From JBGLNL01 sp046484125 (GTDB taxonomy: Bacteria; Chloroflexota; Dehalococcoidia; SZUA-161; SpSt-899): a stretch of DNA of 5,660 nucleotides. The translations under genes and the position numbers were made by a program. Positions within the stretch are counted from its first letter, which is position 1; each line of letters begins with the position of its first letter. Where the stretch lies: contig JAWOBX010000017.1 of the NCBI GenBank assembly GCA_046484125.1, positions 1-5,660 on the forward strand, given 5' to 3'. Below, piece by piece: positions 1 through 4,202 of the stretch. Below the pieces are notes generated by a model that worked only from the letters and a program-made list of their open reading frames with translations, ran no database searches and was not told where the DNA came from.

Positions 1-347
1 GAGCCGAATTTGCGCTGATCATTGAAATGAAGCGATTTACCATCATCAAACCGGAAAACGGCCGTTGTATGCTTTTGTACGTCGTTATTTGACGTTCTAA
101 TCAACAGCACGCCGGTCATCTTCAGGTGCAGGATGAGAACGTCATGGCTCGCAAGCTCTAAAATGATATGCTTGCCTCTCCGTCTTATTCCCTCAATTCG
201 CTGACCCACCGCCCTTCGAAGGAATTCCTCCGGACTCGGCTGGCGTATCGCCTTATGCCGGAACAGGTTGATCTCGTTAATTCGCCGCCCGGTCACATGG
301 GGTACCAGCGCGTTCCTTATTGTTTCGACTTCAGGTAGTTCCGGCAT
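1..347 (-). CDS. mutM: Formamidopyrimidine-DNA glycosylase, N-terminal part (cut by window edge)
   Basis: Base-excision repair enzyme that removes oxidised purines such as 8-oxoguanine and nicks the abasic site. I translated the frame by hand. It starts MPELPEVET, the hallmark Fpg N-terminus: Pro2 becomes the catalytic N-terminal amine after Met removal, and Glu3 is the catalytic acid. Residues 55-60 (RRRGKH) carry the conserved beta-hairpin lysine K59. HLKMTG at 74-79 supplies the intercalating Met (M77). NDQRKFG at 109-115 supplies the Arg/Phe of the void-filling triad (R112, F114). 115 complete codons are visible; the helix-two-turn-helix and zinc-finger C-terminal part of this roughly 270-aa family lies beyond the left edge. 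The start is fixed by the invariant PELPEVE. There is no clear Shine-Dalgarno site, and the -10 box lies so close that the mRNA may be almost leaderless. Transcribed divergently from the metal operon. Confidence 0.96.
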   Translation of the reverse strand, partial: MPELPEVETIRNALVPHVTGRRINEINLFRHKAIRQPSPEEFLRRAVGQRIEGIRRRGKHIILELASHDVLILHLKMTGVLLIRTSNNDVQKHTTAVFRFDDGKSLHFNDQRKFG

Positions 348-360
348 TTTTCCCACACGG

Positions 361-369
361 ATTATAACA
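361..369 (-). promoter_or_regulatory. Extended -10 promoter of mutM
   Basis: On the minus strand the sequence reads TGTTATAAT, a perfect TATAAT box (361-366) with the TGn extension (367-369). The best -35 at 17 bp (TGGTCT, 384-389) matches only half the consensus, which is normal for extended -10 promoters. Initiation about 7 bp downstream would fall near position 354, leaving only about 7 nt before the ATG at 347. Confidence 0.55.
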
Positions 370-396
370 GAAAGACCGCCTCCAGACCATTCGTCC

Positions 397-425
397 TTGA
401 CAGGATGCGGTTGGCGAACCATAAT
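397..425 (+). promoter_or_regulatory. Sigma-70-type promoter of the metal operon
   Basis: A perfect -35 TTGACA (397-402) is followed after exactly 17 bp by CATAAT (420-425), which matches five of six -10 positions. The predicted start is near 432. The promoter lies back to back with the mutM promoter, with only about 28 bp between the mutM -10 and this -35, so a regulator bound here could affect both. No convincing Fur-box palindrome overlaps it. Confidence 0.65.
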
Positions 426-431
426 TTGATT

Positions 432-544
432 TGGACGTAGTTCCGCCAGGGCTCGCCTGTGGCCCCGACTGTTTCCCGGGTTTACCGCGTAACCCTTCGA
501 GCCGTATGCGGCAACTTACATAACGCAAAACGGGAGAGGAAAGA
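432..544 (+). other. Predicted 5' leader of the metal operon
   Basis: This stretch of about 113 nt lies between the predicted transcription start and the first start codon. It can form several small hairpins: CAGG/CCTG (447-450 with 456-459), GGGTT/AACCC (478-482 with 491-495, inner AC/GT after one bulged base), and GCCG/CGGC closing a four-base loop (501-512). I do not recognise a known riboswitch, and there is no intrinsic terminator in it. It ends in a purine-rich ribosome binding site, GGGAGAGGA (532-540). Confidence 0.3.
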
Positions 545-751
545 ATGGAGGACAGGGAGAAGCTCAAACACATATTATCCCACTGGATGGAACATAACGA
601 TGAACATGCCGGGGAATTCAGGGAATGGGCGGATAAGGCGGAACGGCTAGGTGAAATGGCTGTCCGGGACAGGATAGTTGAGGCCATTGAGCAATTGAAA
701 AAGGTAAATGAAGTCCTCAAGGGCGCGTCCCTGGAACTATCGGATTCCTGA
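545..751 (+). CDS. Small helical protein with four-histidine ladder, next to CooT
   Basis: A 68-aa soluble, charged, almost certainly all-helical protein with no signal peptide or membrane segment. The striking feature is His at 9, 13, 17 and 21, a strict i, i+4 ladder that would line one face of an alpha helix, with Glu16, Glu20 and Glu24 flanking it and Trp14, Phe25 and Trp28 as hydrophobic anchors. A second helix spans about residues 38-60 (RIVEAIEQLKKVNEVL). The start is supported by the GAGAGGA ribosome binding site 4 bp upstream. It is the first gene of an operon with a CooT-type nickel protein 12 bp downstream and then a Fur-family regulator. From memory, short proteins of this HW-x-x-HN-x-x-HA type accompany CooT in anaerobes, but I cannot name a family securely. 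Metal binding or a metallochaperone accessory role is inference from the histidines and context. Confidence 0.85.
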   Translation: MEDREKLKHILSHWMEHNDEHAGEFREWADKAERLGEMAVRDRIVEAIEQLKKVNEVLKGASLELSDS

Positions 752-763
752 AGGAGGAAGTCA

Positions 764-955
764 ATGTGTCTGGCAAAAGCATACGTCGGAGAAACCGAAC
801 CCGGGAACCTCATGCTGGAAGACGTGGCCTGGTTACAGATTGAGGGCACCAGGATCAATCTCACTACCCTGTTTGGTGAGCGAAAGGAAATCAACGGCAG
901 GTTAAGAGAGGTCGATTTCCAGGGCTCGAAAATAGTTATTGACCGAGTTAACTAG
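764..955 (+). CDS. cooT: CooT-type nickel-binding protein
   Basis: A 63-aa protein starting MCLAKAYV. The family signature is this N-terminal Met-Cys with a short SH3-like beta-barrel. In characterised CooT proteins from carbon monoxide dehydrogenase systems, Cys2 at the dimer interface binds one Ni(II) per homodimer and the protein supports nickel insertion into CODH. The beta-rich pattern is visible in LMLEDVAWLQIEG (23-35), INLTTLFG (38-45) and LREVDFQGSKIVIDRVN (47-63), and the length is typical. The start is fixed by an excellent AAGGAGG ribosome binding site (751-757) and by Cys2. It sits between the His-ladder protein (12-bp gap) and the Fur-family gene (11-bp gap), so all three are co-transcribed. 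No CODH gene is in the window, so the recipient of nickel is unknown. Other members of this family occur outside coo operons, so a broader nickel role is possible. Confidence 0.85.
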   Translation: MCLAKAYVGETEPGNLMLEDVAWLQIEGTRINLTTLFGERKEINGRLREVDFQGSKIVIDRVN

Positions 956-966
956 AGGGGCCGTTC

Positions 967-1380
967 ATGAGTTGTCAGCAGACTCTCAGGGAAAAGGGAT
1001 ATCGCCTTACTCCACAAAGGTCCATGATTCTGGAAGTACTCCACCGGGCTGAGAAGCACATTACACCCGAGGAAATACACAAACAGGTAAATGCCCGGTA
1101 TCCGGAAGTCAACAAATCCACGGTCTACCGGACCCTGGATCTGCTTAAAAGGCTCGATCTGGTGGATGAAGCCGATCTGGGGGGTAACAAACTTTACTAT
1201 CATCATGCCGATCACGGTCGCCATCATCACCTGATATGCCAGAAATGTGGCCGGGCAATTGAAATTGAAGAGGAGATGTTTGATCCGATTAAGGAGAACC
1301 TGATTCGAAAGTACGGTTTTGTCCCGGATATCAGGCATCTGGCTATATTCGGCCACTGTCTTGAGTGCGAGCCCGAGTAA
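967..1380 (+). CDS. Fur-family metal-responsive transcriptional regulator
   Basis: A 137-aa repressor-type regulator of full family length. The N-terminal winged helix starts with GYRLTPQR (11-18), and its recognition helix is in VNKSTVYRTLDLLKRL (48-63). The C-terminal dimerisation and metal domain has HH at 79-80, H83, the RHHHLICQKCG block (85-95) and H124. Two CxxC pairs (C91/C94 and C131/C134) make the structural Cys4 zinc site of many Fur, PerR and Zur proteins. Compared with the classical HHDH of iron Fur, this block reads R-H-H-H, so a ligand pair of the iron site is altered and the sensed metal cannot be read from the sequence. The operon partners make nickel (Nur-like) or zinc plausible. 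It probably controls its own operon and metal uptake genes elsewhere. The start has GAGGGG 6 bp upstream. No terminator is evident after the stop. Confidence 0.93.
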   Translation: MSCQQTLREKGYRLTPQRSMILEVLHRAEKHITPEEIHKQVNARYPEVNKSTVYRTLDLLKRLDLVDEADLGGNKLYYHHADHGRHHHLICQKCGRAIEIEEEMFDPIKENLIRKYGFVPDIRHLAIFGHCLECEPE

Positions 1381-1416
1381 CCCCTTTTTCACGGGAAGGT
1401 CAGAGAATCGTGGAAA

Positions 1417-1445
1417 TTGACACCTGTATCTCCCTGGGGTAGATT
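1417..1445 (+). promoter_or_regulatory. Promoter of the EpsI-like gene
   Basis: A perfect TTGACA (1417-1422) is followed after 17 bp by TAGATT (1440-1445, four of six matches). An overlapping TATACT at 1446-1451 is a better -10 but sits too far (23 bp) from this -35. In either reading transcription would start within a few bases of the ATG at 1457, giving a leaderless or nearly leaderless message. Confidence 0.45.
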
Positions 1446-1456
1446 TATACTAACAC

Positions 1457-2335
1457 ATGATTTTCCTTAGACGATACCACTGGGTTATTGGATTGCTTGT
1501 TCTGGCGGGCATCCTCATATTGATGCTGGGTACCCCCAGTACTTTCTTCGGCCAGAACGCCTCCTTCCTCTACTCCAAACTATCGGATCCTACAAGCCAA
1601 CAAACTTTTGTGCGAACCAATATGGATTTTGGCGATGAGGAAGCTCTGAACAGCTTTCCCCTCAAGATCGACGGTTGGACGGGGACGAATTACGAACAGG
1701 CCGGCCTCAAGGAAACTTTGGGCGCGGACGTTCTCATAATGCGTTCATACAAAAAGACCGAGGCGGAGCAAGGGGTGTTTTTCTTGATAATGCAGAGCGA
1801 TAGCCAGGCGAGCTTTCACCCTCCCGAGGTCTGTTACCCCGCGCAGGGATGGAAAGTGGTGGAAGAGGGATTCGATACCATCACTATAACGGATGCCGAG
1901 TGGGTGGAGCCGGAACTCTACCCGGAATTCAAGGAAAGCGAGACCACGATACAGATTAAGAAAATCGTGGTCACCAAAGAGAGAATTTTAAGCAGGGAGA
2001 CATACAACGAACGCCGCCTGGTGATTTTCTTCTATGTAAGAAGCGCCCCGCTCGGAGCCCGATCTGACGCCATTGTGATGATCAGGGTATCCGGTATAGC
2101 GCCCATGGAGGGCTCGTACGAGGATCTTCTAAAACTGGAAAAGGAGTTAATGGCGGATGCCATTCCCTATATGTTTGAACTTCGAGAGGAAGAGGATATA
2201 ATAATCGCCCATCTCGCTGATTCAGGAGTGTGGGGGATAATCGCTATAGCAGCCTCCTTCCTGTTTCCTTTCGCGATAATCTTTTACCCACAGTTAAGGA
2301 ATTTGAAATCGAGAGCCGGGGCCTTCAGGGGATAA
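1457..2335 (+). CDS. EpsI-like exosortase-associated membrane protein
   Basis: A 292-aa protein with a hydrophobic N-terminal segment (about residues 9-27), a long extracytoplasmic region and a second membrane segment (about 257-278) followed by a basic tail (RNLKSR). The central block SFHPPEVCYPAQGW (119-132) is the signature of the EpsI domain, found in proteins encoded beside or fused to exosortases and in exopolysaccharide loci; its biochemical role is not settled. FPLKIDGWTG (67-76) is the usual entry to the domain. An in-frame TAA six bases before the ATG rules out an upstream start, and no Shine-Dalgarno site is present. It is longer than the common form of about 220 aa, mainly through the C-terminal membrane segment. 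No exosortase gene is next to it: a Fur-family gene lies upstream, and downstream it overlaps the convergent secreted-protein gene by 11 bp. Function as sorting or polysaccharide accessory is inference. Confidence 0.82.
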   Translation: MIFLRRYHWVIGLLVLAGILILMLGTPSTFFGQNASFLYSKLSDPTSQQTFVRTNMDFGDEEALNSFPLKIDGWTGTNYEQAGLKETLGADVLIMRSYKKTEAEQGVFFLIMQSDSQASFHPPEVCYPAQGWKVVEEGFDTITITDAEWVEPELYPEFKESETTIQIKKIVVTKERILSRETYNERRLVIFFYVRSAPLGARSDAIVMIRVSGIAPMEGSYEDLLKLEKELMADAIPYMFELREEEDIIIAHLADSGVWGIIAIAASFLFPFAIIFYPQLRNLKSRAGAFRG

Positions 2336-3740
2336 ACACCCCTTCACCGATGATGTATATCCAATACCCGTGCCCCAGTTCGACCGCGGGAAGATTATCC
2401 TTATCCTCAGAGAGGGGTCTGCCCGTCATTGTCGGGAAGGAGTCCATCGCCCATACATATGGTGAGGTGCTCTTCGCCCTAGCTTGCGCGCCGCTCTCGT
2501 TGTATAGAACCGCCCATTCGCCCTTCAGGTCAGCCCCCAGATAGTGAGTGAGAGGCATTGCCGGCTCCAGGCTCCGTGACGCGTAGCCTATCAGATGCCA
2601 TCCGGCGCCGAGTTTCATTGTCAGGGGTCTCCTGAAAGCGTCCCGCTCGGCGAAATCAACCTCCAGGGCCGCCTTTTCCGTCGCTTTCACCAGGTATCCC
2701 CTCCCCGGCTGAATTGAACCGGGTTCCAGCCACTGGTCCTCGATAACTGTCCACACCTCCTCAACACCCGTTCCGGCGAATACGTCGCTTACACCAGCAT
2801 CTGCCAAATTTCTGGGGACCGATATCAGATTCCAGCCTTTGTCCAGTCTAATGTAATAAGACGTGATCTTATCATTTACGCGCAGTTCCAGGGATTTTCC
2901 GGTCTCATTACCGGCGCGGTCAGTGGCAACCAATTCAACCGTATATGTGCCGGGAAGGGTGTTCCTTCCCACACTGGTCTTCATGATCCACTTACAGCTA
3001 CTGCGGTCTTTTGTCATAGCCGTTCCTGAGGTTTCTCCGAATGGATTCGATGGTTCAGTTCCGGCCAGCCTCACTGAGTAAATTCCGCTCATATCATCGT
3101 ATGCTGTTGCTGATATGACCACCTCATCGCCGGGCCGCACCGCAGGGGCATCGATGTTGTACATGGCTTCCAGGGCAATCGCCGGGGGTTGAATATCGTC
3201 GACTACTCGCAGTGGTATTCGAATGCTATTGGAGTGGCTGTGCTTGTTAACAGCGCTCACTTTCAGTTTAAAAGAATCTATACCATGCCCGGCGTCGGGC
3301 AATTCAACCTGCCACTTATCTGTAGGTTCAGCCACTCCCCTTACTATCCTGTGTGTTATAGCGGTCCGGTATTCATTGTATCGGTACCTGCTGCCGGCCT
3401 CGATCAGATATGCCTCCACCCCGTCTATTTCGTAGATTCTCTTCATTGAGGTTTCAGTGCTCGCGGGTATGATACGGTCCGCCACTGGATCGTAATATCC
3501 GGCACCGGAGAGGCGCTCGATATCGACCGTGATTTTATCTATCTCGCCACCGGCTCCCACCCTGACAGAGAGCACCAGAGGGCTACCCTGAGGCTGCGCG
3601 CCGAAGTTCACCACATTGGGGCTGGCTTTGGCATCATAAAGCTGAGGGGTGGGGGCGTCAGAGATGGGCAGATGTGCTGACCCGGGGAAAATAATCATCG
3701 CGAGAATAACCCCCAGTAAGAAAGCCGCTTTAACCTTCAT
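2325..3740 (-). CDS. Secreted modular protein with Ig-like domain and two GWNLI/GYW modules
   Basis: A 471-aa exported protein with no recognised enzymatic motif. Residues 1-22 are a signal peptide (hydrophobic core AAFLLGVILAMIIF, likely cleavage after GSA). The first part (about 30-180) is beta-rich and unassigned. Residues 182-290 look like a bacterial Ig-like fold (QPPAIALEAM, PGDEVVISATAYDD, GTYTVELVATDRAGNET). The rest holds two copies of one module: KGWNLISVP at 301-309 with GRGYLVKAT at 346-354, then GAGWHLIG at 378-385 with GHGYWIYI at 456-463. The same module ends the partial protein at the right edge of the window. There is no C-terminal membrane anchor or cell-wall sorting signal, so it is probably released or held non-covalently. 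The start has a strong AGGAGGG site 7 bp upstream, possibly masked by RNA structure. The 3' end overlaps the EpsI-like gene tail to tail. Confidence 0.85.
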   Translation of the reverse strand: MKVKAAFLLGVILAMIIFPGSAHLPISDAPTPQLYDAKASPNVVNFGAQPQGSPLVLSVRVGAGGEIDKITVDIERLSGAGYYDPVADRIIPASTETSMKRIYEIDGVEAYLIEAGSRYRYNEYRTAITHRIVRGVAEPTDKWQVELPDAGHGIDSFKLKVSAVNKHSHSNSIRIPLRVVDDIQPPAIALEAMYNIDAPAVRPGDEVVISATAYDDMSGIYSVRLAGTEPSNPFGETSGTAMTKDRSSCKWIMKTSVGRNTLPGTYTVELVATDRAGNETGKSLELRVNDKITSYYIRLDKGWNLISVPRNLADAGVSDVFAGTGVEEVWTVIEDQWLEPGSIQPGRGYLVKATEKAALEVDFAERDAFRRPLTMKLGAGWHLIGYASRSLEPAMPLTHYLGADLKGEWAVLYNESGAQARAKSTSPYVWAMDSFPTMTGRPLSEDKDNLPAVELGHGYWIYIIGEGVFIP

Positions 3741-3752
3741 TTTTTTACCCTC

Positions 3753-3789
3753 CTGAAGTCGACTGTATGTACCGGCCTTCAGCGCCGGT
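3753..3789 (-). promoter_or_regulatory. Possible pseudoknot at the ribosome binding site of the 471-aa gene
   Basis: In the minus-strand transcript ACCGGC (3784-3789) pairs with GCCGGU (3771-3776), enclosing the loop GCUGAAG. The loop bases CUGAAG (3777-3782) are the exact complement of CUUCAG (3753-3758), whose last two bases belong to the AGGAGGG ribosome binding site (3748-3754). This gives a textbook H-type layout: 6-bp and 6-bp stems, a 1-nt first loop, no gap between stems and a 12-nt last loop. It could modulate translation, but short stems like these can occur by chance. Confidence 0.3.
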
Positions 3790-3842
3790 TCCGGAAATTA
3801 TTCATTCCTTAAAACAACGAGATTCTTCGGTCGCCGCCGCTC

Positions 3843-3873
3843 CCTGCTCGGAAACTTACTTAAAATGAGCAGG
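3843..3873. repeat. 7-bp inverted repeat CCTGCTC / GAGCAGG
   Basis: Perfect 7-bp arms (3843-3849 and 3867-3873) are separated by 17 bases. On the minus strand this lies in the probable 5' leader of the 471-aa gene. No U-tract follows in either sense where a terminator would need it, so a leader hairpin or protein-binding site is more likely than a terminator. Confidence 0.3.
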
Positions 3874-3923
3874 AATTAAAAAAACCACGCTATTGTACTG
3901 TCCCGTAAATAACCGGACTTTGG

Positions 3924-3936
3924 ATTATCTGATAAT
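3924..3936. promoter_or_regulatory. 13-bp palindrome ATTATC-T-GATAAT
   Basis: A perfect 6-1-6 inverted repeat lies upstream of the 471-aa gene. The GATAAT hexamer is the unit of Fur boxes, but here the arms face the opposite way from the classical GATAAT-N-ATTATC core, so a Fur operator is only a weak possibility. The local AT richness could also explain it. Confidence 0.2.
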
Positions 3937-3980
3937 ATCGCTTATATGGCTTACTGCATTTCCCGCCCCGCCGTCCTGTG

Positions 3981-4031
3981 TTGTTACTCAGTGAGCGAAC
4001 TCGCGTTCCGAGTTCGCTCACTGAGTAACAA
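3981..4031. repeat. Perfect 23-bp inverted repeat forming a long hairpin
   Basis: The arms 3981-4003 and 4009-4031 are exact reverse complements over 23 bp, enclosing a 5-base spacer (CGTTC). The outer ends are TTGTTACTC and GAGTAACAA. Each arm also contains smaller symmetries: CTCA-G-TGAG, and GCGA-AC-TCGC at 3995-4004 in the left one. No U-tract follows on either strand, so it is not a standard intrinsic terminator. It could be a dispersed palindromic element (REP- or MITE-like), a recombination or replication site, or a transcript-stabilising hairpin. Confidence 0.85.
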
Positions 4032-4121
4032 ACCCTTCCAGCGAAGCAATGAGTTAAAAAGAACATCGCGAAACAAAAGGTTGACCTGAGAATATAATGG
4101 CACATCCGGACGGATTACACA

Positions 4122-4137
4122 TGGGCCCTAGGGCCCA
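4122..4137. repeat. 16-bp perfect palindrome TGGGCCCTAGGGCCCA
   Basis: A complete dyad with no spacer, made of two GGGCCC blocks around CTAG symmetry. The GC-rich sequence sits in AT-rich surroundings just beyond the terminator of the surface-protein gene. It could be a dimeric regulator site or, as RNA, a 6-bp hairpin with a CUAG loop. Confidence 0.6.
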
Positions 4138-4145
4138 AATATAAG

Positions 4146-4179
4146 AAAAAGGCCCTCCAGATTAAGGAGGGCCTTTTTT
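4146..4179 (-). terminator. Bidirectional intrinsic terminator
   Basis: GGCCCTCC (4151-4158) and GGAGGGCC (4166-4173) form a perfect 8-bp stem with a 7-base loop, flanked by A5 (4146-4150) on the left and T6 (4174-4179) on the right. Read on the minus strand it follows the stop codon of the surface-protein gene by about 30 bp and ends in a U-tract, so it is that gene's terminator. The symmetry lets it also stop plus-strand transcription. Confidence 0.92.
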
Positions 4180-4202
4180 AAAACCGCCGGGTTTCTTACA
4201 AA

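Larger units (their letters stand above)
3741..4202. other. 462-bp stretch without a gene, rich in inverted repeats
   Basis: No convincing coding sequence lies here; a 71-codon minus-strand frame across 3890-4105 runs through the long hairpin and has no family resemblance or ribosome binding site. The region must contain the promoter of the 471-aa gene, because the terminator at 4146-4179 separates that gene from the surface-protein gene at 4203-4991. I found no -35/-10 pair I would defend for it. AATAAT (3797-3802) and TACAAT (3892-3897) are possible minus-strand -10 boxes without good partners. Several inverted repeats are listed separately. Confidence 0.6.

Noticed and set aside
432..544. 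NiCo (czcD-type) or cobalamin riboswitch in the metal operon leader
   Set aside because: I could not find the conserved cores of these riboswitches as I know them; only generic small hairpins are present.
331..894. 187-codon open frame on the minus strand
   Set aside because: It runs antisense through the promoter region, the His-ladder gene and most of cooT, has no family resemblance, and is rich in Ser, Arg and Cys as is typical of shadow frames.
952..1392. 146-codon minus-strand frame
   Set aside because: It is the exact antisense shadow of the Fur-family gene, whose protein motifs are unmistakable.
1371..1395. CCCG...CGGG with CCCCTTTTT after the Fur-family gene as a terminator
   Set aside because: The arms are only 4 bp with a 17-base loop, and the T-run lies inside the loop, not after the stem.
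3981..4031. CRISPR repeat or tRNA-like element
   Set aside because: There is a single inverted repeat with a 5-base spacer, no direct repetition at regular spacing, and no cloverleaf.
3890..4105. 71-codon minus-strand frame in the intergenic region
   Set aside because: It crosses the entire 51-bp hairpin, has no ribosome binding site and encodes a low-complexity Cys, Arg and Ser mixture. The hairpin is the better explanation of this DNA.
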